Part shown: piece after piece, positions 32,888-42,170 of the stretch | Layout of the letters: each line of letters starts with the position of its first letter | Numbering within the stretch: position 1 is the stretch's first letter | DNA from: Roseivivax sp. GX 12232 | GTDB taxonomy: Bacteria; Pseudomonadota; Alphaproteobacteria; Rhodobacterales; Rhodobacteraceae | Reading direction: 5' to 3' | Length of the DNA stretch: 64,000 bases | Assembly: GCF_021272185.1 (NCBI RefSeq) | Contig: NZ_JAJSEC010000001.1 | Coordinates: forward strand, 1-64,000 | Position numbers and translations under genes: made by a program | The notes under the pieces: model-generated | Database searches by the model: none | What the model was told of the DNA's origin: nothing | The model's input: only the letters and a program-made list of their open reading frames with translations

Positions 32888-34282
32888 ATGAGTGAGACCC
32901 GCACCGAGACCGACAGCTTCGGCCCGCTCGACGTTCCCGCCGAGAAATACTGGGGCGCCCAGACCCAGCGCTCGATCATGAACTTCCCCATCGGCTGGGA
33001 GCGCCAGCCGGTGCCGATCATCCGCGGCCTCGGCGCGATCAAGAAGGCCTGCGCCCTGACCAACGTCGAGCTCGGCAACATGCAGGCCGAGATCGGCGAG
33101 GCCATCGCCGCCGCAGCGCAGGAGGTCATCGACGGCAAGTTCGACGACAACTTCCCGCTGGTGGTCTGGCAGACCGGCTCGGGCACCCAGTCGAACATGA
33201 ACGCCAACGAGGTGATCTCGAACCGCGCGATCGAGATGCTGGGCGGCGAGAAGGGCTCGAAAAGCCCGGTGCACCCGAACGATCACTGCAACATGGGCCA
33301 GTCCTCGAACGACACCTTCCCGACCGCCATGCATGTGGGCATCGGCCTGCAGGCGCGCGACGTGCTGCTGCCGGGCCTGCGCAAGCTGCTCGCCGCGCTG
33401 GTCGCCAAGTCCGAGGATTTCGCCGAGATCATCAAGATCGGCCGCACCCACACCCAGGACGCCACGCCGCTCACGCTGGGCCAGGAGTTCTCGGGCTACG
33501 CCCACCAGGTCGCCAAGGGCATCGAGCGTGTCGAGGCCTGCCTGCCCGACATCTACGAGCTGGCCCAGGGCGGCACCGCGGTCGGCACCGGGCTCAACAC
33601 CAGGAAGGGCTGGGACGCCAAGGTCGCGGCCCGCATCGCCGAGATCACCGGCCTGCCCTTCGTCACCGCGCCGAACAAGTTCGAGGCGCTGGCCGCGCAT
33701 GACGCCATGGTGATGTTCTCGGGTGCGCTGAAGACCGTGGCGGCTTCGCTCTTCAAGATCGCCAACGACATCCGGCTTCTGGGCTCGGGCCCGCGCTCGG
33801 GGCTGGGCGAGCTGATCCTGCCGGAGAACGAGCCCGGCTCCTCGATCATGCCCGGCAAGGTCAACCCGACCCAGGCCGAGGCGCTGACCATGGTCTGCGC
33901 CCATGTCATGGGCAATGACGCAGCGGTGGGATTCGCGGGCTCTCAGGGGCATTTCGAGCTCAACGTCTACAACCCGATGATGAGCTACAACGTGCTGCAA
34001 TCGATGCAGCTTCTGGGCGACAGCGCCGCGGCCTTCACCGACAACATGGTCGCCGGCATCGAGGCCAACGAGTCGCGGATCGGCGAGCTGATGCGCAACT
34101 CGCTGATGCTGGTCACCGCGCTGGCGCCGACGATCGGCTACGACAACGCCACCAAGGTCGCCAAGACCGCGCATAAGAACGGCACGACGCTGAAGGAAGA
34201 GGCGATCGCACTGGGCTTCGTGGACGCGGAGACCTTCGACCGCGTGGTGCGGCCCGAGGAGATGATCGGCCCGAAGGAGTGA
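32888..34282 (+). CDS. fumC: Class II fumarate hydratase
   Basis: A 464-residue, iron-independent homotetrameric enzyme that converts fumarate and malate in the TCA cycle. [24 protein letters not shown] is the family N-terminus in outline; [31 protein letters not shown] and the fumarase signature [11 protein letters not shown] are all intact. Length is usual. ATG at 32888. It stands alone, 141 bases after sspB. Confidence 0.96.
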   Translation: MSETRTETDSFGPLDVPAEKYWGAQTQRSIMNFPIGWERQPVPIIRGLGAIKKACALTNVELGNMQAEIGEAIAAAAQEVIDGKFDDNFPLVVWQTGSGTQSNMNANEVISNRAIEMLGGEKGSKSPVHPNDHCNMGQSSNDTFPTAMHVGIGLQARDVLLPGLRKLLAALVAKSEDFAEIIKIGRTHTQDATPLTLGQEFSGYAHQVAKGIERVEACLPDIYELAQGGTAVGTGLNTRKGWDAKVAARIAEITGLPFVTAPNKFEALAAHDAMVMFSGALKTVAASLFKIANDIRLLGSGPRSGLGELILPENEPGSSIMPGKVNPTQAEALTMVCAHVMGNDAAVGFAGSQGHFELNVYNPMMSYNVLQSMQLLGDSAAAFTDNMVAGIEANESRIGELMRNSLMLVTALAPTIGYDNATKVAKTAHKNGTTLKEEAIALGFVDAETFDRVVRPEEMIGPKE

Positions 34283-34556
34283 GGGTCTGCCGGGGCCGGG
34301 TCGTTGGTGGGGTCCGGCCCCGGGTGGTTTGAGGGGGATGGCGGTGAGGTTTGCCGGGTTGCGCTTGGGGTGACGTTTGAGCGTGCGGCGGGCTTGGGGC
34401 GCGACTTGTGGCGTCTGATCTGACACCGCACGGCACGTCATTGGACACCTCCCCCGCTGCGTCCCATAGCCCACGGTCGGGAAAACCCCCAGCCTGCCCC
34501 GTTCACCGCCAGCCCCACCTCAATCGATACGCCAAACATTCGCTTCCCTCGCGCCC

Positions 34557-34728
34557 CTTGCGCCCGAATAGCACCGAAGGTGCCGGGCGCGCGCCGGACC
34601 GGCCCCTTGGGCCGGCGCTCTTGTGGGCGAAGCGCATAGCATGCCCCTAGTCCTGACCTTGCTGGGATAAAGCGCCTCGCTCAAAGGTCAGAAGCGCCGG
34701 CCCCCGGTCCGGTGCGCGCCCTCTGTTG
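34557..34728 (+). repeat. Structured palindromic repeat, copy C
   Basis: Same order as copies A and B: GCACC-GAA-GGTGC, CCGGCCC-CTT-GGGCCGG, apex helix CTGACCTT/AAGGTCAG extended by one A-T pair, and a right arm at 34693-34722 complementary to the left arm. It lies about 275 bases after fumC. Confidence 0.85.
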
Positions 34729-34762
34729 TGCGGGCTGTTGGCGGGGATAGCGTCGGCGTCCG

Positions 34763-34943
34763 GCCCTGACCACTAAAGGTTGGGCTCTGGCCGCTAGGCG
34801 GCGGGCTCTGGCCGCTAGGCGGCGGGCACTGGCCGCTAGGGGGCGGGCACTGGCCACTAGCGGCCAGTGCTATGACCACAAGGGGTTAGGCAATGGCCGC
34901 TTGGGGTTGGGCTCTGGCCACGCGGGGTCGGACACTGACCACA
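34763..34943. repeat. 21-bp tandem repeat, eight units
   Basis: Units start at 34763, 34784, 34805, 34826, 34847, 34869, 34890 and 34911, with a partial ninth. The core is CTGGCCGCTAGGCGGCGGG with drift. One unit is 22 bases long. The boundary of units five and six makes an almost perfect 24-base palindrome (34847-34870, arms GCACTGGC/GCCAGTGC). On the minus strand the array is open in one frame and would encode a Ser-Gly-Gln-Pro heptad, which I take as a by-product. Confidence 0.8.
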
Positions 34944-35078
34944 TCGGAGATTGCGCCCTCCGCAATCGTCACCGTCACCGCAACCCTCAGCGCCAAGCGC
35001 CAATCCCACGTCCAACCACCCCCAACCACCCTCACCACCCCTTCCGCTCCCCTGCCTGCCCGCCTAAACTCCCCGCCC

Positions 35079-35252
35079 ATGAGCAAGGTCACCAACCTCA
35101 AGGCCGCCCGGAAGGCCCGCGCGCGGGCGGAGAAGCGGCAGCAGGGCGACGAGAACGCCCGCGCCTTCGGCCGCAGCAAGGCCGAGAAGACCCGCGAGGC
35201 GGCGGAGCGCGAGAAGGCCCGGCGCGACCTCGACGGGCACCGGCGCGAATGA
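35079..35252 (+). CDS. DUF4169 family small protein
   Basis: A 57-residue, very basic and charged helical protein (MSKVTNLKAARKARARAEK, ending DLDGHRRE), matching the DUF4169 family of Rhodobacterales. Function unknown. ATG at 35079. Its TGA overlaps the ATG of the next gene (ATGA), and the two families are found together, so they are probably translationally coupled and may act together. Confidence 0.8.
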   Translation: MSKVTNLKAARKARARAEKRQQGDENARAFGRSKAEKTREAAEREKARRDLDGHRRE

Positions 35253-35476
35253 GCGACCGGCCCGCGAAACGCTCGCTGACGCTGCGCGGGCACCGGACCT
35301 CGGTCTCGCTCGAGGAGGACTTCTGGCAGGAGTTCCGCGCCATCGCCCGGCGCGAGGGCAAGCCGGTCAACGCGCTGGCGGTCGAGATCGACGCCGAACG
35401 GGGTCTCGAGACCGGGCTGGCCTCGGCGATCCGGCTTTACGTGCTGCGCGACCTCAAGGGGCGGTCAGGCGGGTAA
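35249..35476 (+). CDS. Ribbon-helix-helix domain protein
   Basis: A 75-residue protein with a ribbon-helix-helix fold: the beta strand KRSLTLRGHRTSVSLEEDFW and helices FRAIARREGKPVNALAVEID and LASAIRLYVLRDLKG. Likely a small DNA-binding protein. The start at 35249 overlaps the DUF4169 stop. Target unknown. Confidence 0.8.
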   Translation: MSDRPAKRSLTLRGHRTSVSLEEDFWQEFRAIARREGKPVNALAVEIDAERGLETGLASAIRLYVLRDLKGRSGG

Positions 35477-35702
35477 GACGCGGGGCGGAGTGCGGGAAGG
35501 GGCGAGACAGAGGGCGGGCCTGGGTCAGAATGGCCGCCCAAGCCAGCGCTGCGCGACGCTCCGGCCAACGGCCCGCAGGGCCGCAAGCCCGAAGGCCCCC
35601 TATGAACCCGCAGAGCGCTGCAAGCGCCCGGACCTCCTGCAAGGGTCTAATCTTCCCGCAAGCGCCCCAACCTCAAGCCTCGGCGCCCCACACCCCAAAC
35701 AC

Positions 35703-36410
35703 CTACTGCCGGATCTCGAACACCATCGAGACCTGCGCGCTGATCCCCGTCTCGCCGCGCGCCACCGGGACCGCGCCGTCGGCGGCCATGCGCATCTCGG
35801 CCATGGGCACCGGGCCGGGATAGCCGCCGCCCTGCTCCGAGAGCGACAAGACCCGCCCGAGCGTCACCCCCGCGGCCTCGGCGTATAGCTCGGCCCGGGC
35901 GCGGGCGTCGGCCACCGCCTCGCGGCGCGCGGCCTCGAGAAGCGGCTCGGGATCGGCCAGCCCGAAGGAGAGCCCCGAGAGCTGGTTCGCCCCGTCGCCG
36001 GTCACTGCCCCCAGAACTTCGCCCAGCCGGTCGAGATCGCGCACACGGACAGACAGCGTGTTCGAGGCCCGGAAGCCGCGGATCTCGGGCGGCCCGTCGG
36101 AGTTGCGACGGTCGCTGTAGACCGGGTTCAGCGAGAGGTTCGAGGTCTGCACGTCGCGCTCCTCGATCTCGAACCCCGCGAGCCGCTCGAGGATCCGCGC
36201 GGCGACCTCCGAGGTCTGATCCAGCGCCGCCTCGGCGCTCTCGGCCTCGGCCATGACGCCCAGCGTCACCGTCGCCATGTCGGGCACCGCGCGGGCCTCG
36301 CCCTCGCCGCTGACCGAAAGCCGGGCGACGGGCGGATCCCCCGCCTCCTGAGCCGAGAGCGGCAGGGCCAGGCAGGCCAGGGCCAGGACGGGAGCGATGA
36401 GACGGATCAT
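35703..36410 (-). CDS. SIMPL domain (DUF541) periplasmic protein
   Basis: A 235-residue protein with a signal peptide (MIRLIAPVLALACLALPLSAQ) and a SIMPL/DUF541 domain: LSVSGEGEARAVPDMATVTLGV near residue 30 and the C-terminal ARAELYAEAAGVTLGRVLSLSE. Relatives include the periplasmic oxidative-stress protein YggE. Start ATG at 36410 behind GGAGG; the frame stays open upstream but over the divergent gene. It is divergent from the 1114-residue protein gene, 159 bases away. Confidence 0.88.
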   Translation of the reverse strand: MIRLIAPVLALACLALPLSAQEAGDPPVARLSVSGEGEARAVPDMATVTLGVMAEAESAEAALDQTSEVAARILERLAGFEIEERDVQTSNLSLNPVYSDRRNSDGPPEIRGFRASNTLSVRVRDLDRLGEVLGAVTGDGANQLSGLSFGLADPEPLLEAARREAVADARARAELYAEAAGVTLGRVLSLSEQGGGYPGPVPMAEMRMAADGAVPVARGETGISAQVSMVFEIRQ

Positions 36411-36569
36411 GGATGCCTCCTTGCGGGCGGTGGGGTCTGCCGTCACTCTCGGGCCAAGCGCGGGGCGGCGCAAGCCGCGCCGGCGGATATCGGCGCGCCC
36501 TGGCGGAGAGGCGTGCCCCGAGACGACTGCAGACTCCCATGAGTGCCTGAGCGATGCTAAGAGTGCCCC

Positions 36570-39500
36570 ATGAAACCTGAATTCGCCCTGAACCTGTCCT
36601 TCGACGGCATCACCCTCCTGCGCCGGGTGCGCGGCGGCTGGGCGATCCTCGGCGAGGCGGCGCTCGACGGCGACATGGCCCGCGAGATGGCCTGGCTGCG
36701 CGAGGCCGCGGCGGCGGCGCCCCATGGCACCGAGGTCAAGCTGATCCTGCCCGAGGACCAGATCAAGTTCCTCGACCGCGAGGCCGGCGGCGCGCCCGAG
36801 ACCGCGGCCCGCGCGGCGCTCGAAGGCGCGACGCCCTACCCGGTCGCCGAGCTGCGCATCGACGCCGAGGAGACCGGCGGACGGCTGCATGTCGCCGCCG
36901 TGGCCGAGGAGACCCTGGCCGAGGCCGAGGCCTTCGCGCTGGAACACGGCTTCCAGCCGGTGGGCTTCGTCGCGGCCAAGGGCAACGGCTTCGGCCGCGA
37001 GGTGGTCTTCGGGCCTGCGCAGAGCTGGACCGGCAAGGCGCTGACGCCGGAGAGCGCCGGGCTGAAGATCGTGCCGATGCCGGAGGGGGTGGAGGCGTCT
37101 GGTGCGGCTACCGCCGAGGCAAAGGCAGATGCGGCGGCTGGTGTTTCTGACGTCGAGGCCGCAGCGGATGCGTCGGCTGACGCCGAAGCAGCGCCGGATG
37201 CGGCGGCTGGCGAGGCGGATGCGGCCCCATCGCAGAGCCACGCCGATGCCGCGCAGGACGATGCACTTGCCCCGGAGATACCGGAGCAGGCCCCCATCGC
37301 CGAAGCCGCCGCTTCAGAAGAATTTGAAGACACGCCCGAAGCCGCGGAAAACGATCAACCTATCGACGAGCCGGAAGCGGCGACTGGTGACGCCTTGGCG
37401 TCGGATTCTCCTGAAGACGTGCCCGAGGCAGCTCTCGCAAAGACCTCTGACGTAGAGCCGACGCCAGCCCGCCCCGTGTCCGCCGACCAGGAAAGCGCGG
37501 CGGAGCCCGAGCCCGAGGTCTCTCCCGCGCCCACGCCGGCCCCCTCAGAAGCGGAGACCAAAGCCAAGGAGGCCCCCGAGCCGGCGCAGGCCTCCTTCGC
37601 CTTCCAGAGCACCCGCAGCCGCGAGGAGGCGGGCGAGAGCCCGCGCGCGCCGCTGAGGGCCAACCCCGAGGACCGCCCCGCCGGGCGTCTCTCGCTGAGC
37701 AAGACCCCCAAGCGCAAGGCCCCGGCGGCACCGAAGAAACCCGCCGCGAAGAAAGCTTCCGAGGGCCCCGCGACGCCCGCGCCGGATCTCGAGGCGAGCC
37801 TCTCGCGCCCCGATCCCGCGCCGCCCCGGCGCTCGGAGCGCCGGTCGGACGCCACACCGCCGCTGCGCGCCGAGCGGCCCTCCGATGCGACCCCGCGCGA
37901 TCCAGCGGAGCCCGGCTCCGAGGCCAAGCCCGCGCGCGCGTCCCGCGCCGCCCCGGTGCCGCCCGCGCGGCCCGGGCGGTCGGCGGAGCCCGGCCCGCAG
38001 CTCTCCAAGCCCTCGGGACAGGCCCCCGCGCCGCGCGCCGGGGCAGGCGACGACATCCCACCGGCCCCGCGCCGCTCGGGGGCTGAAGCCCAGCCGCCCC
38101 GGCCCGAGGCCCAAGCCGAGCCCCCCGTCGCGCCGCTGCGCCCCGCCGCAGCGGCACAGGGCGAAGGCCGCCGAGACACCGCGCCTCAGGCGCCGCAGCG
38201 CCCGCAAGGCCGCGCCCCCCAGGCCGAGGACCACCCCGCCGAGCGCCCACCGCTCAGCGCACGGGACCGGATCGCCGCGCTGCGCCCGGGCACCGAAGCG
38301 CCCGCGGGCACGGCGGTCGACACGCCCGCGCTTGCGGCGGGCCTCGCCGCCTTCTCGGGCTCGCGCCGCGACGACCCGGCGGAGGCGCCGGGCCCCGAGG
38401 CCGCGCAAAACCTGCCGCGCGGCACCCGCCCCGGGGTCGGCAGCTTCTTCGCCCGCAAGCCGCGCATCGACCCCGAGAAAGCCGCCGAGGAAGAGCGCAT
38501 GACCGTCTTCGGCGCGCGCCGGAAGGACGGCTATGTCGGCGGCAAGCCGCGCTACCTGGGCCTGATGCTGACCTCGGCGCTGCTGGTCTTCCTCCTGGGG
38601 GTCGCGGCCTGGGCCTCGGTCTTCCTCGAGGACGGCATCGCGCGGTTCTTCCGCGAGACGCCCGAGAGCGCGGTCGCGAGCCTGACGCCTTCCGAGGACC
38701 TGCCCGCCCTGCCGCTCGAGACCAGCGCCCGGCCCGCGGCGCGGCCTGCCCCGGCGCCCGAGGCGGACCCGGTCCGCGAAGCCCGGCTCGAGACCGGGGC
38801 GGAGACCGACGCCGCCCGGAGCCCCGCGCCCGAGAGCCCCGAGACTTCCGAGGAGACCGGCGAGGAGACCGCCCCCGAGGCCCCGGCGGCCCTGCCAGAG
38901 GCGCCCGCCGAGGCCCCGCCCCGCCTGCTCTCGCCCGAGGAGGCCGAGGCCACCTATGCCGCGACCGGCATCTGGCAGCGCGCGCCGGGCGCGCCCGCCG
39001 AGATCGCGGGCGAGGAGTCGGGCGACCCCTATGTCGCCTCGATCGACCCGGAGGTGCCGCAGTTCGACGCCACCGCCCTGCCCGAGGTCGCGGCCGCGCC
39101 CGACAGCGCCCCGGCCTCGCTGCCGATCCCGGCGCCCGCGGGCACGCCCTTCGACCTCGACGATCGCGGGCTGGTGCGGGCCACCCCCGAGGGCGCGGTG
39201 AACCCCGATAGGGTGCGCATCTTCGCGGGGCTGCCGCCGGCGGTGCCGCCCCGGCGCGGCGCGGCGCTGGCGCCGCTGATGGAGGCGATCCCCGAGCGCG
39301 GCGACGGCTCGCGCCCGGCCCCGACCGAGATCTTCAACCGCGTGCAAGAAAGCAGCGGCCTGCGCCCCTCGGCCCGGCCCGAGGACCTGCAGGAACAGAA
39401 CGACCGCGCCAATCTCGCGGGCTTCTCGCGGAGCGAACTGGCGGCCTTCCGGCCCGAGCTCCGCCCCGAGAACGCCAAGGACGAGTTGGAGGCCGACCGC

Positions 39501-39914
39501 AGCGCCACCGCCCAGGCGGTCGAGACCTCGAACCGGCCAAGCGGGCGGCCCGGCAATATCGCCGCCATCGTCGCCGCCGTGGAGGCCAGCCGCGCCGCCG
39601 CGCCCGCGCCCGCGCAAGCGCAGCAGGTCGCCCAGGCCGCGCCCCGCACCGTGGCGCCGAGCGTGCCCTCCAACACCTCGGTCAGCCGCGCGGCGACCGA
39701 GGAGAACGCGCTGAACCTGCGCCGGATCAACCTGATCGGGGTTTACGGCAACGAGTCGAACCGCCAGGCGCTGGTGCGGCTCGGCAACGGGCGCTACGTG
39801 AAGGTCGGCGTCGGAGACCGGCTCGACGGCGGGCGCGTCTCGGCCATCGGCGAGAGCCAGCTGCGCTACGTGAAGGGCGGGCGCAACATGACGCTGGAGA
39901 TGCCGCGGGGGTAA
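36570..39914 (+). CDS. Large single-pass membrane protein with PilM/GspL-like and GspC/PilP-like ends
   Basis: A 1114-residue protein. Residues 1-140 (LNLSFDGITLLRRVRGGW, VKLILPEDQIKFLDRE, ALEGATPYPVAELRID) resemble the actin-like cytoplasmic domain of PilM/GspL. Then about 500 residues rich in Ala, Pro, Glu and Arg, probably disordered. One transmembrane helix (LGLMLTSALLVFLLGVAAW) lies near 662-682. A second low-complexity stretch follows. The last 65 residues (LIGVYGNESNRQALVRLGN, KVGVGDRLDGGRVSAIGE) look like the periplasmic HR/PilP fold. No other secretion or pilus gene is near. The name IF-2-like that such proteins sometimes get only reflects composition. Confidence 0.72.
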   Translation: MKPEFALNLSFDGITLLRRVRGGWAILGEAALDGDMAREMAWLREAAAAAPHGTEVKLILPEDQIKFLDREAGGAPETAARAALEGATPYPVAELRIDAEETGGRLHVAAVAEETLAEAEAFALEHGFQPVGFVAAKGNGFGREVVFGPAQSWTGKALTPESAGLKIVPMPEGVEASGAATAEAKADAAAGVSDVEAAADASADAEAAPDAAAGEADAAPSQSHADAAQDDALAPEIPEQAPIAEAAASEEFEDTPEAAENDQPIDEPEAATGDALASDSPEDVPEAALAKTSDVEPTPARPVSADQESAAEPEPEVSPAPTPAPSEAETKAKEAPEPAQASFAFQSTRSREEAGESPRAPLRANPEDRPAGRLSLSKTPKRKAPAAPKKPAAKKASEGPATPAPDLEASLSRPDPAPPRRSERRSDATPPLRAERPSDATPRDPAEPGSEAKPARASRAAPVPPARPGRSAEPGPQLSKPSGQAPAPRAGAGDDIPPAPRRSGAEAQPPRPEAQAEPPVAPLRPAAAAQGEGRRDTAPQAPQRPQGRAPQAEDHPAERPPLSARDRIAALRPGTEAPAGTAVDTPALAAGLAAFSGSRRDDPAEAPGPEAAQNLPRGTRPGVGSFFARKPRIDPEKAAEEERMTVFGARRKDGYVGGKPRYLGLMLTSALLVFLLGVAAWASVFLEDGIARFFRETPESAVASLTPSEDLPALPLETSARPAARPAPAPEADPVREARLETGAETDAARSPAPESPETSEETGEETAPEAPAALPEAPAEAPPRLLSPEEAEATYAATGIWQRAPGAPAEIAGEESGDPYVASIDPEVPQFDATALPEVAAAPDSAPASLPIPAPAGTPFDLDDRGLVRATPEGAVNPDRVRIFAGLPPAVPPRRGAALAPLMEAIPERGDGSRPAPTEIFNRVQESSGLRPSARPEDLQEQNDRANLAGFSRSELAAFRPELRPENAKDELEADRSATAQAVETSNRPSGRPGNIAAIVAAVEASRAAAPAPAQAQQVAQAAPRTVAPSVPSNTSVSRAATEENALNLRRINLIGVYGNESNRQALVRLGNGRYVKVGVGDRLDGGRVSAIGESQLRYVKGGRNMTLEMPRG

Positions 39915-40326
39915 GGCGGCGCGGGGCGTGGTTGGTTGAGCGCTTCTACCGGACGCACCTCCGCCAATACACCCGGCACGCCGCTCGCAACTCTTAGCCC
40001 CTAATTCTTTGCTAAAGCCTCACAGCCGCGCAAATCGCAGCCCGAGATCCAGAGTTCACAGCCCTCTGAACTGAAGCCGCCCCCGCTCCCTCTCCACCAG
40101 CCCCACCAGAGGGCGCGCGGCGGACCGGGGGCCGGCGCTGCTGACCTCTGAGCTACGCACTTTATCCCAACAAGGTCAGGGCTCGCTGTGAGCTAAGCAC
40201 ACCAACCCAAGGAGCGCCGGCCCATCGGGCCGGTCCGGCGCGCGCCCGGCACCTGCGGTGCTGTTCGGGCGCAAGAAGGGGGTGGTGCAAGTGAGTGCCA
40301 CGCGGGGTTCCCGGTCCCGCCCCCCC
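39915..40326. other. Convergent intergenic stretch with an inverted copy of the repeat
   Basis: About 410 bases between the 1114-residue gene and hpd, which converge. It contains the fourth copy of the structured element in opposite orientation and nothing else that I recognise. Confidence 0.6.
40107..40275 (-). repeat. Structured palindromic repeat, copy D (inverted)
   Basis: On the minus strand: GCACC-GCA-GGTGC, then CCGGCCC-GAT-GGGCCGG, the apex helix CTGACCT/AGGTCAG (40150-40190 region), and the right arm at 40107-40140. The loop triplets differ from the other copies while the stems are kept. A 6-bp AGCTCA/TGAGCT pair lies around the apex. Confidence 0.85.
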
Positions 40327-40363
40327 AAAAAAAAGACGCGCGCCGGAGGATCGGGCGCGCGCC
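40327..40363 (-). terminator. Terminator of hpd
   Basis: On the minus strand a 10-bp GC stem (40354-40363 with 40335-40344, one G-U pair) is followed by eight T. It lies 29 bases past the hpd stop. Confidence 0.88.
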
Positions 40364-40391
40364 AGTCAATTCTGCCTGTTCGTTCTTCGGA

Positions 40392-41489
40392 TCAGCTGGT
40401 CTCTTCCAGCTCCCCATTGGCAATCTGTTCGGCCTCGATCGACTCGAAGAGCGCCTTGAAGTTGCCCTCGCCGAAGCCGTCGTCGCCCTTGCGTTCGATG
40501 AACTCGAAGAAGATCGGCCCGATCACCGTCTTCGAGAAGATCTGCAGCAGGATCTTGGTCTCGCCGCCGTCGACCACGCCCTCGCCGTCGATCAGGATGC
40601 CGTGTTTCTTCATCCGCTCGACCGGCTCGTCATGGCCCGCCACCCGCTCGAAGCTCAGGTCGTAATAGGTGTCCGGCGGGCCGGGCATGAACTTCACGCC
40701 CTTCTCGGCGATGGCATCGGTCGCCGCGTAGATGTCCTTGGCGCCGACGGCGATGTGCTGGATGCCCTCGCCGTTGTACTTCTCGAGATAGGCCACGATC
40801 TGGCCCTTCTCGCCGCGGTCCTCGTTGATCGGGATGCGGATCCGGCCGCAGGGCGAGGTCAGCGCGCGGCTGTAAAGGCCGGTGAACTTGCCCTCGATGT
40901 CGAAGAAGCGGATCTCGCGAAAGTTGAACAGGTCCCCGTAGAAGCGGAACCAGGTGTCCATGTTGCCCTTGTAGACGTTGTGGGTCAGGTGATCGAGATA
41001 CCAGAAGCCCACGCCCTCGGGCTTGGAGGTGGCGATCCAGTCGAAGTCCTCGTTGTAGGGCGAGGTGTCGAAATACTGGTCGGTGAAATAGATCAGGCTG
41101 CCGCCGATGCCCTTGATCGCGGGCCAGTCGACGGTCTTGTCGTCACCCTCGTAGGGCTCGGCGCCCAGCTTCACCGCATGTTCGAAGGCGTGCTGGGCAT
41201 CGACCACGCGCCAGGCCATGGAGGGCGCGCAGGGGCCGTGCTCCTCGACGAAGCGGGCGGCGAAACTGCCGGGCTCGGCGTTCAGCACATAGGTGATGTC
41301 GCCCTGTTGCCAGAGCTCGACCGCCTTGCTCTTATGGGTGGCGACATGGGCATAACCCATGCGGGCGAAGAGGTCGCGCAGCACCTGCGGCTCGGGATGG
41401 GCAAATTCGACGAACTCGAAGCCATCCGTGCCGGCGGGGTTCTCGGGGGTGATCTTCGCCTGCGGGGCGTCGTGGGGAAACGGACCCAT
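40392..41489 (-). CDS. hpd: 4-hydroxyphenylpyruvate dioxygenase
   Basis: A 365-residue Fe(II) enzyme that converts 4-hydroxyphenylpyruvate to homogentisate in tyrosine breakdown. The iron-ligand contexts are present: LDHLTHNVYKG, EGIQHIAVGAKD and the C-terminal QIFSKTVIGPIFFEFIERKG. The length is usual. ATG at 41489 with GGAGAGGA upstream. It is divergent from an Lrp-family regulator 110 bases away, which probably controls it. The rest of the homogentisate pathway is not in the window. Confidence 0.94.
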   Translation of the reverse strand: MGPFPHDAPQAKITPENPAGTDGFEFVEFAHPEPQVLRDLFARMGYAHVATHKSKAVELWQQGDITYVLNAEPGSFAARFVEEHGPCAPSMAWRVVDAQHAFEHAVKLGAEPYEGDDKTVDWPAIKGIGGSLIYFTDQYFDTSPYNEDFDWIATSKPEGVGFWYLDHLTHNVYKGNMDTWFRFYGDLFNFREIRFFDIEGKFTGLYSRALTSPCGRIRIPINEDRGEKGQIVAYLEKYNGEGIQHIAVGAKDIYAATDAIAEKGVKFMPGPPDTYYDLSFERVAGHDEPVERMKKHGILIDGEGVVDGGETKILLQIFSKTVIGPIFFEFIERKGDDGFGEGNFKALFESIEAEQIANGELEETS

Positions 41490-41599
41490 GATTCCTCTCC
41501 TGTCTGACTTTCCCCCAGTCTAGACTTGCGCCCATGCGGATGTTGCGCGAATGTCGGCATGTTCACCGTAAAATCCGCACCAGTTCCGCAGGTTTCCCC

Positions 41600-42079
41600 A
41601 TGGTCATGCAAAAACCCCGCATATCGCTGGATGAGACCGACCTGCGGCTCCTGGCCGCGCTGCAGCGCGACGCGCATCTCACCGCCGAGGCCCTGGGCGA
41701 GGAGCTGAACCTCTCGGCGAGCCAGGCAGGGCGGCGGCGCCAGCGGCTCGAGAAATCCGGCGCCATCCACGGCTATACCGCGCGGCTCGACCCCGAGGGG
41801 CTGGGGCTGGCGGTGCAGGCCTTCATCCAGGTCAGCCTCGAAAGCCACGGGCCCGAACAGGCCCAGGGCTTCGCCCGGCTGATCGCCACCCGGCCCGAGG
41901 TGGTCTCGGCCTGGACGCTGACCGGCGAGGCCGACTACCTCCTGCGGGCCTATACGACCGACCTGCGCGCGCTGCACCGGCTGATCCACGAGGTGCTCCT
42001 GTCGCATGCTACCGTGGCGCGGGTGCAGAGCCAGATCGTCATGGACCAGCTCAAGGCGGATGCAGCCCTGCCGCTCTGA
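41600..42079 (+). CDS. Lrp/AsnC family transcriptional regulator
   Basis: A 159-residue regulator. The N-terminal winged helix-turn-helix (LDETDLRLLAALQRDAHLTA, LNLSASQAGRRRQRLEKSGAI) is followed by the RAM ligand-binding domain (VQAFIQVSLESHG, ARLIATRPEVVSAWTLTGEADYLL in two stretches). ATG at 41600, or 41606, since the protein then begins where the family does; upstream codons are in the shared promoter. Divergent to hpd, so it probably senses an aromatic amino acid or keto acid and regulates hpd. Confidence 0.9.
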   Translation: MVMQKPRISLDETDLRLLAALQRDAHLTAEALGEELNLSASQAGRRRQRLEKSGAIHGYTARLDPEGLGLAVQAFIQVSLESHGPEQAQGFARLIATRPEVVSAWTLTGEADYLLRAYTTDLRALHRLIHEVLLSHATVARVQSQIVMDQLKADAALPL

Positions 42080-42170
42080 GCCCTGGCGCAGGGGGTCCGC
42101 GCGCCTCCGCCCATTGCGCCCCGCGCCCCAGGCGGCACTATAGACCGGACCCCGAAGGGAGCCTCCGCCG

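Larger units (their letters stand above)
34283..35078. other. Gene-free stretch after fumC with two kinds of repeat
   Basis: Nearly 800 bases. It holds the third copy of the structured ~170-bp element (34557-34728) and, right after it, a 21-bp tandem repeat (34763-34943). Open frames crossing these have repeat-derived translations only, and I see no start signal for a real gene. Confidence 0.6.

Noticed and set aside
34688-34879. A minus-strand ORF encoding repeated SGQ-PPP heptads
   Set aside because: It exists only because the 21-bp tandem repeat is a multiple of three. There is no start signal, and it runs into the structured element.
34763-34943. CRISPR array
   Set aside because: The units are contiguous 21-mers without unique spacers, and no cas gene is in the window.
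36570-39914. Translation initiation factor IF-2
   Set aside because: The Ala/Pro/Arg-rich composition resembles the IF-2 N-terminus, but there is no GTPase domain and there is a transmembrane helix.
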